From Oncomelania hupensis (Eukaryota > Mollusca > Gastropoda > Littorinimorpha > Pomatiopsidae), in NCBI GenBank assembly GCA_036898135.1, contig CM072513.1, positions 18,104,250 through 18,168,249 of the forward strand: a DNA stretch of 64,000 bases, written 5' to 3'. The stretch's first letter is position 1. The number at the start of each line of letters is the position of its first letter. Positions 35,301-47,841 of this stretch are shown piece after piece. A model generated the notes under the pieces. The model was not told where the DNA came from. It did not search any database and saw only the letters and a list, made by a program, of their open reading frames with translations. Made by a program: the position numbers and the translations under genes.

Positions 35301-38300
35301 ACAGCTGCCTCTATTACAGTGACCACAGCTGCCTCTATTACAGTGACCACAGTTGTCTCTATTACAATGACCACAGCTGTCTCTATTACAGTGACCACAG
35401 CTGTCTCTATTACAGTGACCACAGCTGTCTCTATTACAGTGATCACAGCTGTCTCTATTACAATGACCACAGTTGTCTCTATTACAGTGATCACAGCTGT
35501 CTCTATTACAGTGACCACAGCTGTCTCTATTACAATGACCACAGCTGTCTCTATTACAGTGACCACAGCTGTCTCTATTACAATGACCACAGTTGTCTCT
35601 ATTACAGTGACCACAGCTGTCTCTATTACAATGACCACAGTTGTCTCTATTACAGTGATCACAGCTGCCTCTATTACAATGACCACAGTTGTCTCTATTA
35701 CAATGATCACAGCTGTCTCTATTACAATGACCACAGTTGTCTCTATTACAGTGATCACGGCTGTCTCTATTACAGTGATCACAGCTGTCTCTATTACAGT
35801 GATCACGGCTGTCTCTATTACAGTGATCACAGCTGTCTCTATTACAGTGACCACAGCTGTCTCTATTACAGTGACCACAGCTGCCTCTATTACAGTGACC
35901 ACAGCTGTCTCTATTACAGTGACCACAGCTGTCTCTATTACAGTGACCACAGCTGTCTCTATTACAGTGACCACAGCTGTCTCTATTACAGTGACCACAG
36001 CTGTCTCTATTACAGTGATCACAGCTGTCTCTATTACAGTGATCACAGCTGTCTCTATTACAGTGATCACAGCTGTCTCTATTACAGTGATCACAGCTGT
36101 CTCTATTACAGTGACCACAGCTGTCTTTATTACAGTGACCACAGCTGTCTTTATTACAGTGACCACAGCTGTCTTTATTACAGTGACCACAGCTGTCTCT
36201 ATTACAGTGACCACAGCTGTCTCTATTACAGTGACCACAGCTGTCTCTATTACAGTGACCACAGCAGCCTCTATTACAATGACCACAGTTGTCTCTATTA
36301 CAATGACCACAGCTGTCTCTATTACAATGACCACAGCTGTCTCTATTACAGTGATCACAGCTGTCTCTATTACAATGACCACAGCTGTCTCTATTACAAT
36401 GACCACAGCTGTCTCTATTACAATGACCACAGCTGTCTTTATTACAGTGACCACAGCTGTCTCTATTACAGTGACCACAGCTGTCTCTATTACAGTGATC
36501 ACAGCTGTCTCTATTACAGTGATCACAGCTGTCTCTATTACAGTGATCACAGCTGTCTCTATTACAGTGACCACAGCTGTCTCTATTACAGTGACCACAG
36601 CTGCCTCTATTACAGTGACCACAGCTGTCTCTATTACAGTGACCACAGCTGTCTCTATTACAGTGACCACAGCAGTCTCTATTACAGTGACCACAGCTGT
36701 CTCTATTACAGTGACCACAGCAGCCTCTATTACAATGACCACAGTTGTCTCTATTACAGTGACCACAGCTGTCTCTATTACAATGACCACAGCTGTCTCT
36801 ATTACAATGACCACAGCTGTCTCTATTACAGTGACCACAGCTGTCTCTATTACAATGACCACAGCTGTCTCTATTACAGTGATCACAGCTGTCTCTATTA
36901 CAATGACCACAGCTGTCTCTATTACAGTGACCACAGCTGTCTCTATTACAATGACCACAGCTGTCTCTATTACAGTGACCACAGTTGTCTCTATTACAAT
37001 GACCACAGCTGTCTCTATTACAATGACCACAGCTGTCTCTATTACAGTGATCACAGCTGTCTCTATTACAATGACCACAGCTGTCTCTATTACAATGACC
37101 ACAGCTGTCTCTATTACAATGACCACAGCTGTCTCTACTACAGTGATCACAGCTGTCTCTATTACAGTGACCACAGCTGTCTCTATTACAGTGACCACAG
37201 CTGTCTCTATTACAGTGACCACAGCTGTCTCTATTACAGTGATCACAGCTGTCTCTATTACAATGACCACAGCTGTCTCTATTACAATGACCACAGCTGT
37301 CTCTATTACAATGACCACAGCTGTCTCTATTACAGTGACCACAGTTGTCTCTATTACAATGACCACAGCTGTCTCTATTACAATGACCACAGCTGTCTCT
37401 ATTACAGTGATCACAGCTGTCTCTATTACAATGACCACAGCTGTCTCTATTACAATGACCACAGCTGTCTCTATTACAATGACCACAGCTGTCTCTATTA
37501 CAGTGATCACAGCTGTCTCTATTACAGTGACCACAGCTGTCTCTATTACAGTGATCACAGCTGTCTCTATTACAGTGACCACAGCTGTCTCTATTACAGT
37601 GATCACAGCTGTCTCTATTACAGTGATCACAGCTGTCTCTATTACAGTGATCACAGCTGTCTCTATTACAGTGATAACAGCTGTCTCTATTACAGTGATC
37701 ACAGCTGTCTCTATTACAGTGATCACAGCTGTCTCTATTACAGTGATCACAGCTGTCTCTATTACAGTGATCACAGCTGTCTCTATTACAGTGATCACAG
37801 CTGTCTCTATTACAGTGACCACAGCTGTCTCTATTACAGTGATCACAGCTGCCTCTATTACAATGACCACAGCTGTCTCTATTACAATGACCACAGCTGT
37901 CTCTATTACAGTGACCACAGCTGTCTCTATTACAGTGACCACAGCTGTCTCTATTACAGTGACCACAGCTGTCTCTATTACAGTGATCACAGCTGTCTCT
38001 ATTACAGTGATCACAGCTGTCTCTATTACAGTGATCACAGCTGTCTCTATTACAGTGATCACAGCTGTCTCTATTACAGTGATCACAGCTGTCTCTATTA
38101 CAGTGATCACAGCTGTCTCTATTACAGTGACCACAGCTGTCTCTATTACAGTGATCACAGCTGCCTCTATTACAGTGACCACAGCTGTCTCTATTACAGT
38201 GATCACAGCTGTCTCTATTACAATGACCACAGCTGTCTCTATTACAGTGACCACAGCTGCCTCTATTACAGTGACCACAGCTGTCTCTATTACAGTGACC

Positions 38301-41300
38301 ACAGTTGTCTCTATTACAGTGACCACAGTTGCCTCTATTACAATGACCACAGTTGTCTCTATTACAGTGACCACAGCTGCCTCTATTACAATGACCACAG
38401 CTGCCTCTATTACAGTGACCACAGCTGTCTCTATTACAGTGACCACAGCTGTCTCTATTACAGTGACCACAGCTGTCTCTATTACAGTGACCACAGCTGT
38501 CTCTATTACAGTGATCACAGCTGTCTCTATTACAGTGACCACAGCTGTCTCTATTACAGTGATCACAGCTGCCTCTATTACAATGACCACAGCTGTCTCT
38601 ATTACAGTGACCACAGCTGTCTCTATTACAGTGACCACAGCTGTCTCTATTACAGTGACCACAGCTGTCTCTATTACAGTGACCACAGCTGCCTCTATTA
38701 CAGTGATCACAGCTGCCTCTATTACAGTGACCACAGCTGCCTCTATTACAGTGACCACAGCTGCCTCTAATACAGTGACCACAGCTGCCTCTATTACAGT
38801 GTCCACAGCTGCCTCTAATACAGTGACCACAGCTGCCTCTATTACAGTGACCACAGCTGCCTCTATTACAGTGACCACAGCTGTCTCTATTACAATGACC
38901 AGTGACCACAGCTGTCTCTATTACAGTGACCACAGCTGCCTCTATTACAATGACCACAGCTGTCTCTATTACAGTGACCACAGCTGTCTCTATTACAGTT
39001 GTCTTTATTACAGTGACCACAGCTGCCTCTATTGCAGTGACCACAGCTGTCTCTATTACAGTTGTCTCTGTTACAGTGACCACAGCTGTCTCTATTACAG
39101 TGAACACAGCTACCTCTATTACAGTGACCGCAGCTGTCTCTATTACAGTGACCACAGTTGTCTCTATTACAGTGACCACAGCTGTCTCTATTACAGTGAC
39201 CACAGCAGCCTCTATTACAATGACCACAGTTGTCTCTATAACAGTTGTCTCCATTACAGTGACCACAGCTGACTCTATTACGGTGACCACAGCTGTCTCT
39301 ATTACAGTGACCACAGCTGTCTCTATTACAGTTGTCTCCATTACAGTGACCACAGCTGTCTCTATTACAGTGACCACAGCTGTCTCTATTACAGTGACCA
39401 CAGCTGTCTCTATTACAGTGACCACAGCTGTCTCTATTACAGTGACCACAGCTGTCTCTATTACAGTGACCACAGCAGCCTCTATTACAATGACCACAGT
39501 TGTCTCTATTACAATGACCACAGTTGTCTCTATTACAATGACCACAGCTGTCTCTATTACAGTGACCACAGCTGTCTCTATTACAGTGACCACAGCTGTC
39601 TCTATTACAATGACCACAGCTGTCTCTATTACAATGACCACAGCTGTCTCTATTACAGTGACCACAGCTGTCTCTATTACAATGACCACAGTTGTCTCTA
39701 TTACAATGACCACAGTTGTCTCTATTACAATGACCACAGCTGTCTCTATTACAGTGACCACAGCTGTCTCTATTACAGTGATCACAGTTGTCTCTATTAC
39801 AATGACCACAGCTGTCTCTATTACAGTGACCACAGCTGTCTCTATTACAGTGATCACAGCTGCCTCTATTACAGTGACCACAGCTGCCTCTATTACAGTG
39901 ACCACAGTTGTCTCTATTACAATGACCACAGCTGTCTCTATTACAGTGACCACAGCTGTCTCTATTACAGTGACCACAGCTGTCTCTATTACAGTGATCA
40001 CAGCTGTCTCTATTACAATGACCACAGTTGTCTCTATTACAGTGATCACAGCTGTCTCTATTACAGTGACCACAGCTGTCTCTATTACAATGACCACAGC
40101 TGTCTCTATTACAGTGACCACAGCTGTCTCTATTACAATGACCACAGTTGTCTCTATTACAGTGACCACAGCTGTCTCTATTACAATGACCACAGTTGTC
40201 TCTATTACAGTGATCACAGCTGCCTCTATTACAATGACCACAGTTGTCTCTATTACAATGATCACAGCTGTCTCTATTACAATGACCACAGTTGTCTCTA
40301 TTACAGTGATCACAGCTGTCTCTATTACAGTGATCACAGCTGTCTCTATTACAGTGATCACGGCTGTCTCTATTACAGTGATCACAGCTGTCTCTATTAC
40401 AGTGACCACAGCTGTCTCTATTACAGTGACCACAGCTGCCTCTATTACAGTGACCACAGCTGTCTCTATTACAGTGACCACAGCTGTCTCTATTACAGTG
40501 ACCACAGCTGTCTCTATTACAGTGACCACAGCTGTCTCTATTACAGTGACCACAGCTGTCTCTATTACAGTGATCACAGCTGTCTCTATTACAGTGATCA
40601 CAGCTGTCTCTATTACAGTGATCACAGCTGTCTCTATTACAGTGATCACAGCTGTCTCTATTACAGTGACCACAGCTGTCTTTATTACAGTGACCACAGC
40701 TGTCTTTATTACAGTGACCACAGCTGTCTTTATTACAGTGACCACAGCTGTCTCTATTACAGTGACCACAGCTGTCTCTATTACAGTGACCACAGCTGTC
40801 TCTATTACAGTGACCACAGCAGCCTCTATTACAATGACCACAGCTGTCTCTATTACAGTGATCACAGCTGTCTCTATTACAATGACCACAGCTGTCTCTA
40901 TTACAGTGATCACAGCTGTCTCTATTACAATGACCACAGCTGTCTCTATTACAATGACCACAGCTGTCTCTATTACAATGACCACAGCTGTCTCTATTAC
41001 AGTGACCACAGCTGTCTCTATTACAATGACCACAGCTGTCTCTATTACAATGACCACAGCTGTCTCTATTACAGTGATCACAGCTGTCTCTATTACAATG
41101 ACCACAGCTGTCTCTATTACAATGACCACAGCTGTCTCTATTACAATGACCACAGCTGTCTCTATTACAGTGATCACAGCTGTCTCTATTACAGTGACCA
41201 CAGCTGTCTCTATTACAATGACCACAGCTGTCTCTATTACAGTGACCACAGCTGCCTCTATTACAGTGATCACAGCTGCCTCTATTACAGTGACCACAGC

Positions 41301-42979
41301 TGTCTCTATTACAGTGACCACAGCTGTCTCTATTACAGTGATCACAGCTGTCTCTATTACAGTGATCACAGCTGTCTCTATTACAGTGATCACAGCTGTC
41401 TCTATTACAGTGATCACAGCTGTCTCTATTACAGTGATCACAGCTGTCTCTATTACAGTGATCACAGCTGTCTCTATTACAGTGATCACAGCTGTCTCTA
41501 TTACAGTGATCACAGCTGTCTCTATTACAGTGATCACAGCTGTCTCTATTACAGTGATCACAGCTGTCTCTATTACAGTGATCACAGCTGTCTCTATTAC
41601 AGTGATCACAGCTGTCTCTATTACAGTGACCACAGCTGTCTCTATTACAGTGATCACAGCTGCCTCTATTACAATGACCACAGCTGTCTCTATTACAGTG
41701 ACCACAGCTGTCTCTATTACAGTGACCACAGCTGTCTCTATTACAGTGACCACAGCTGTCTCTATTACAGTGATCACAGTTGTCTCTATTACAGTGATCA
41801 CAGCTGTCTCTATTACAGTGATCACAGCTGTCTCTATTACAGTGATCACAGCTGTCTCTATTACAGTGATCACAGCTGTCTCTATTACAGTGATCACAGC
41901 TGCCTCTATTACAATGACCACAGCTGTCTCTATTACAGTGACCACAGCTGTCTCTATTACAGTGACCACAGCTGTCTCTATTACAATGACCACAGCTGTC
42001 TCTATTACAGTGACCACAGCTGCCTCTATTACAGTGATCACAGCTGCCTCTATTACAGTGACCACAGCTGCCTCTATTACAGTGACCACAGCTGCCTCTA
42101 ATACAGTGACCACAGCTGCCTCTATTACAGTGACCACAGCTGCCTCTAATACAGTGACCACAGCTGCCTCTATTACAGTGACCACAGCTGCCTCTAATAC
42201 AGTGACCACAGCTGCCTCTATTACAGTGACCACAGCTGCCTCTAATACAATGACCACAGCTGCCTCTATTACAGTGACCACAGCTGCCTCTATTACAGTG
42301 ACCACAGCTGTCTCTATTACAATGACCAGTGACCACAGCTGTCTCTATTACAGTGACCACAGCTGCCTCTATTACAATGACCACAGCTGTCTCTATTACA
42401 GTGACCACAGCTGTCTCTATTACAGTTGTCTTTATTACAGTGACCACAGCTGCCTCTATTGCAGTGACCACAGCTGTCTCTATTACAGTTGTCTCTGTTA
42501 CAGTGACCACAGCTGTCTCTATTACAGTGAACACAGCTACCTCTATTATAGTGACCGCAGCTGTCTCTATTACAGTGACCACAGTTGTCTCTATTACAAT
42601 GACCACAGTTGTCTCTATTACAGTGACCGCAGCTGTCTCTATTACAGTGACCACAGTTGTCTCTATTACAGTGACCACAGCTGCCTCTATTACAATGACC
42701 ACAGTTGTCTCTATTACAGTGACCACAGCTGCCTCTATTACAGTGACCACAGCTGCCTCTATTACAGTGACCACAGCTGTCTCTATTACAATGACCAGTG
42801 ACCACAGCTGTCTCTATTACAGTGACCACAGCTGCCTCTATTACAATGACCACAGCTGTCTCTATTACAGTGACCACAGCTGTCTCTATTACAGTTGTCT
42901 TTATTACAGTGACCACAGCTGCCTCTATTGCAGTGACCACAGCTGTCTCTATTACAGTTGTCTCTGTTACAGTGACCAC

Positions 42980-42983
42980 AGCT
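42980..42983 (+). repeat. Target-site duplication AGCT, left
   Basis: Last satellite bases before the retroposon; repeated at 43,695-43,698. Removing the insert and one AGCT restores an uninterrupted satellite module. Confidence 0.7.
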
Positions 42984-43694
42984 TTTGATTGATTGATTTA
43001 TTGTTGCTTTAGGTCCAGCGGACTCTTCCGAGCCAAATCAGGACCGGACAACCCCCGATCCGCATAAAAGATCTGCTTAAACAACCCCAGTGGAAAAATT
43101 GAATGCCCTCCACCGGCCAGTCACTTTACAATAAAGACATCCCACGCGGGGGACGGCTGAGGGTTTACCTCAACTACGCGAACCCCCGGTTACAAAAACA
43201 AAATAGAATACAAACATCATTATAAATCATCAACAAAACACATACATATAAAATGCCTATATTGCTAACTAATACAATCATAGGAAGCCCTAGTGACCAC
43301 CCGGCAGAAAGCGTCCAACACTCCCAAGCTGATCCAACAGACCTCATACACAAACAAGGAGTCTTGTCCAGGAAGAGTTTTCAAGAAAAAAGGTAGGTCA
43401 TTGATCTAGCGAAGAAGAAGATAGTATAGCAGAGTGATAGGACAGAGCAGGAATGGGAAAGAGTAAATGAGGAAGACAGCGACAGTGGGAATTTAAAGCA
43501 CTAAATTTCCATAAAGTGGGGATACTATTTATACTGAAAACCCCCGGCACTCCAACGGGGGTACTGTTGCCGCAGTGAATCTGTCTTGCCTACAAAGCAA
43601 AGACAGGTTTTCAACTGTGGCTTTCACTTTTCCCTTTATAGGTTTGAACAATCTACAGTGGCAAGATTGCTCATGACCCCAAGGGGATTTTTTG
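42984..43694 (-). mobile_element. 711-bp retroposon inserted in the satellite
   Basis: On the minus strand it ends GGACCTAAAGCAACAATAAA then TCAATCAATCAAAA, a 3' tail of AATC repeats after an AATAAA-like motif. Most of it aligns with 53,694-54,267 (plus), including GTATAAATAGTATCCCCACT, AATTTAGTGCTTTAAATTCC and CGGATCGGGGGTTGTCCGGT. This copy carries about 130 more bases at its 5' end. No open frame of note, so it may be a long SINE or a non-coding LINE 3' end. Family name unknown. Confidence 0.8.
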
Positions 43695-45046
43695 AGCTGT
43701 CTCTATTACAGTGAACACAGCTACCTCTATTACAGTGACCACAGCTACCTCTATTACAGTGACCACAGCTGTCTCTATTACAGTGACCGCAGCTGTCTCT
43801 ATTACAGTGACCACAGTTGTCTCTATTACAGTGACCACAGCTGTCTCTATTACAGTGACCGCAGCTGTCTCTATTACAGTGACCACAGCTGTCTCTATTA
43901 CAGTGACCACAGCTGTCTCTATTACAGTGACCACAGCTGTCTCTATTACAGTGACCACAGCTGCCCTCTATTACAGTGACCACAGCCCCTCTATTACAGT
44001 GACCACAGCTGTCTCTATTACAGTGACCACAGCTACCTCTATTACAGTGATCACGGCTGTCTCTATTACAATGACCACAGTTGTCTCTATTACAGTGACC
44101 GCAGCTGTCTCTATTACAGTGACCACAGTTGTCTCTATTACAGTGACCACAGCTGCCTCTATTACAATGACCACAGTTGTCTCTATTACAGTGACCACAG
44201 CTGTCTCTATTACAGTGACCGCAGCTGTCTCTATTACAGTGACCACAGTTGTCTCTATTACAGTGACCACAGTTGTCTCTATTACAATGACCACAGCTGT
44301 CTCTATTACAGTGACCGCAGCTGTCTCTATTACAGTGACCACAGTTGTCTCTATTACAGTGACCACAGCTGTCTCTATTACAGTGACCACAGTTGTCTCT
44401 ATTACAGTGACCACAGCTGCCTCTATTACAATGACCACAGTTGTCTCTATTACAGTGACCACAGCTGCCTCTATTACAATGACCACAGTTGTCTCTATTA
44501 CAGTTGTCTCTATTACAATGACCACAGTTGTCTCTATTACAGTTGTCTCTATTACAGTGACCACAGCTGCCTCTATTACAGTGACCACAGCTGTCTCTAT
44601 TACAGTTGTCTCTATTACAATGACCACAGTTGTCTCTATTACAATGACCACAGCTGCCTCTATTACAATGACCACAGCTGCCTTTATTACAGTGACCACA
44701 GCTGTCTCTATTACGGTGACCACAGCTGTCTCTATTACAGTGACCACAGCTGTCTCTATTACAGTTGTCTCCATTACAGTGACCACAGCTGTCTCTATTA
44801 CGGTGACCACAGCTGTCTCTATTACAGTGACCACAGCTGTCTCTATTACAGTTGAGACAACTGTAATAGAGACATTACAGTCATTACAGTGACCACAGCT
44901 GTCTCTATTACAGTGACCACAGCTGTTTTCATTACAGTGACCTCAGCTGTCTCTATTACAGTGACCACAGCTGTCTCTATTACAGTGACCACAGCTGTCT
45001 CTATTACAGTGACCACAGCTGTCTCTATTACAATGACCACAGCTGC
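43695..45046 (+). repeat. 24-bp satellite array, distal block
   Basis: The array resumes exactly in register after the insertion with GTCTCTATTACAGTGAACAC then AGCTACC, the sequence that follows the same point in modules 2 to 5. This part is rich in GTGACCGCAG and short 15-bp units, has no 7-bp marker, and ends at CAATGACCACAGCTGCCG. Confidence 0.97.
44838..44874. repeat. Perfect inverted repeat in the satellite (17-bp arms, 3-bp loop)
   Basis: TGTCTCTATTACAGTTG (44,838-44,854), AGA, then CAACTGTAATAGAGACA (44,858-44,874). One short unit is present in reverse orientation, the only orientation flip seen in the array. It is followed by a broken unit, TTACAGTCATTACAG. Confidence 0.95.
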
Positions 45047-45354
45047 CGACAAACAAGTGGAGAGAACTTCCCGGCGTTAGCATCCCACATGTTTCCTTAA
45101 CAACCCGACAGGCTGAGGGATCAAGTCTAGAAGTTACTTCACTTAATAAGATGCACGCATGCACGCACATTTCCACTTCACTCAATGCACATGGCACGCA
45201 AGGCCCCCTGAGCGCACGCATTCATACATATGTGTTTTCCTTTATACTTCCAATCACACCCCAGCCCATTTCTAAACACCTTTTCCACCCCTCGCCTCCC
45301 TCCCCCTACCCAAACACTGCAAGAACCTACCAAATACTACTAACTATAATAACT

Positions 45355-45380
45355 GCTCTCTCTCTCTTTCTCTCTCCCTC

Positions 45381-45425
<45 letters not shown>

Positions 45426-45473
45426 ACTTTATCCATAATACACAAGTCTAAGGAACAACAAAAATAAGTTCCC

Positions 45474-45530
<57 letters not shown>
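45355..45530 (+). repeat. (CT)n and (CA)n microsatellites
   Basis: CT repeats at 45,357-45,422 and 45,472-45,495, followed directly by CA repeats to 45,528. Confidence 0.95.
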
Positions 45531-45539
45531 ATCATCTTT

Positions 45540-45986
45540 TCCTTCAGCAGCTCCGCACCCAGCTCCCTACTCTCTCTTCAACACACCTCGCTATCGCCAT
45601 CTTCCACCCCCACCCCCATCCCACCACACATCCCCCTAACCCTACTCCCTTCCATTCCAGTTCAATATTATGTCCCCTGACCCGCCATTGACGGGAAAGT
45701 CAGCCAATGGCGTCGCCCTCTGGAGACCCCAGTTGTTTTTCAACATTGATGACGTCATTAGCGTCCCCCGTGACGAAAACCGCAGTGTTCATTGGGATGA
45801 GAGTGCCGAGGGTTAGCAGAGCAGACCGAAATTCCTTGCAGATTGGATAGAAATAAAGTTTGAGGTAAAGTGTATTAAAAATAAATGTTAAAATATTTTT
45901 AAAATCTATATTATAGTACAAAAATAAGTTATTAAAAAAGCATATTAAAAAACCAACACACACACACACACACACACGCACGCACG

Positions 45987-46023
<37 letters not shown>

Positions 46024-47835
46024 TCGTATGAAAATAAAGTTTAACCAAAGTTTATAAACAATGTATATAAAATATACTGCAACGGCGTTTTATTATTTAA
46101 AAAAAAAGTTTTTAATAAAATCGGTAGGGTGTTGAAAAATAGAAAGGTTTTAACACGGTCGGGACGGTTCAGTGGTTTATTTGGTTACACAGTTCGCTGG
46201 CGTGCAGCAAATTATGCATGCCGGATGACACTCTAGAAGTGATTGGTCTTGACCATAGGGACATTGCTCAAACTGGGGGCCGACAGCCGAGAAAAGAAAC
46301 ACAACTTTACGAATAATAGGAAGCTATAATGATATTAAACTCATACACGCTTGATCTCGATGACCAACACCTTGGACCACCTTTGAGTCTTGAGTTCGAT
46401 CCAGACTTGAGGTATATGCTGTGTATGTACATGCTATCATTGCAGCGCCCGGCGCCTTTGAAGCTCTTTGAGCAAGAAAGGGATAGCAGACAGGAACAAT
46501 TATTGTTCAATCGTTCTTTGTAAGTTAAAAAAAAACAAACACAATTCTGATCAGTGGCATGCAAATGATAATCGCCAACAAAACCCAAAAAATACACAGT
46601 GCAAACACATTGAAATCGTCTTATTTTAATTGAACCTTTTATTTATTATTTTGCATTGTATAATACACATTTATTTCTAACAACATATATCTTATGATGG
46701 TAGTTCAATCTGGAAGATATGAGTGTGTACGTGTGTGTGTGTGTGTATGCGCGAGTGGGTGTGTGTGTGTGAGTGTGTGTGTTTTTCTCCATATATTTAT
46801 GGGATAGGGAGGAGGGAGGGATCTGTGTGTGTGTGTGTGTGAGGGTGCGTGTGGGTGTGCGTGTGTGTGTGTGTGTTTGTATGTGATCATTGAAAATGCG
46901 GAAGACTTCTCGCTTCTAATTTTGCTCAAATTTGTTGGTTTTGAGTTGATGAAGTTGATTTACGTTTTTGCCTTATTTACAACGTGCTGTGTTAAATCTC
47001 CAATGGCATAATACAGATGTTCTTACCGGTCTGTGCAGTGATACATGTACAGAGGTGAGGGAACCTACAACAATGGGTTCAAGAGAGCATATAGACATGC
47101 CTCCCAATGGAATCTGAACCCTCAACGTTTTGAGCAACATATTGCTATGACAGATTACGACTACAAAGAAGCAGACCGGACACGAAGCAAACATCCAATC
47201 ATTTTAAAATCATGCACCGTCGTGGTGCATACATACAACTAGAGGGACATTGGTTTATATAATGCATCTTTTCAACAAACTCCCAAAAAACTTTTCTGCT
47301 CTGCCCTTCATTCATGGTTATGTCTGCTCCAGAAATCTGCCAAGCATGGCTATAGGAACATTGTTAACCCATCAGGGAAGAGAGAGTGCATTGTTACCTC
47401 CTGTTCAACTATAAGGGGTAGTCTGCTTTGCACGAACTGATACAGTTTCACATTGTGGGTGGTCGGGCGGAAGCGAAGACACGGCAAACCTCTTTGGGTC
47501 AAACCGTACTGAGTTCGATCCAGTTATAATGTTGAGAAAGACAGAAAAACAAAGGGTTGAGGAAGACACAAAAGCGTCTAAAACTCTTTCCTCAGGTTTA
47601 TTAGGAACTGGTTAATCGAAATTCCAGCAAAGGGATGGGGAATTTGGTGGCGGGTGTGGGTTTGGAGGGTAGGGGGAGTGGGGAGGTGGGGGGGGGGCAG
47701 GGTTGTTGTGTCTAGACGGCAATGCCTGATGGAATTAAAAACATTGCACACACCAATGCATTTCAGATTACGCTTCCGCTGGATAGCTAGCTGAATGGCG
47801 AATCTGACTTTAATTAAAAAGATTGATGTGTTTGC
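45540..47835. other. Stretch with no recognised gene
   Basis: Unique-looking sequence with (CA)n at 45,956-46,022 and interrupted (GT)n at 46,728-46,878. Short frames (largest 107 aa, minus, 45,700-46,023, mostly a CA-repeat artefact at its N-terminus; 96 aa, minus, 46,307-46,597) match nothing recognised. A weak box-B-like GGGTTCAGATTCC on the minus strand near 47,105-47,120 is not accompanied by a convincing box A. Confidence 0.5.
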
Positions 47836-47841
47836 TCTGTA

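Larger units (their letters stand above)
18215..42983 (+). repeat. 24-bp satellite array, main block (24.8 kb)
   Basis: Tandem copies of a 24-bp monomer: TCTCTATTACAG followed by TGACCACAGCTG. Variable sites are mainly GTGACC/GTGATC/ATGACC and CTGT/CTGC. A 15-bp short unit lacking TGACCACAG (TCTCTATTACAGTTG) recurs, and because 24 and 15 are both multiples of 3, four of six frames stay open over kilobases (TTAVSITV and HSCLYYSD forward; TAVVTVIE and HCNRDSCG reverse). These are not genes: codon-neutral changes show no selection on one frame, and the frames break at shared 7-bp insertions. About 1,000 monomers. Each T-type monomer contains the 8-bp palindrome ACAGCTGT. Confidence 0.98.
23771..42983 (+). 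repeat. Higher-order modules marked by a 7-bp duplication
   Basis: A 31-bp unit with an extra ACCAGTG (ATGACCAGTGACCACAG) occurs at 23,771, 29,011, 30,614, 34,544, 38,898, 42,325 and 42,794. It is always preceded by monomers carrying CCTCTAATACAG and usually followed by TTGTCTTTATTACAG, CCTCTATTGCAG, TTGTCTCTGTTACAG and GTGAACACAGCTACC in order. Spacings are 5,240, 1,603, 3,930, 4,354, 3,427 and 469. The distance from an ATCACGGCTG variant to the marker is 2,160 bp (90 monomers) in both of the first two modules (21,611-23,771; 26,851-29,011). Confidence 0.9.

Noticed and set aside
18202..42988. Open frames of 1,300 to 3,291 codons on both strands
   Set aside because: They follow from a 24-bp/15-bp tandem repeat with no stop in four frames. 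They overlap on both strands and break at shared 7-bp insertions. Not genes.
18215..45046. CRISPR-like repeat array
   Set aside because: Repeats are head-to-tail without unique spacers and the DNA is eukaryotic.
47045..47194. SINE head on the minus strand with GGGTTCAGATTCC
   Set aside because: No box A at the right distance and no body shared with the other SINEs.
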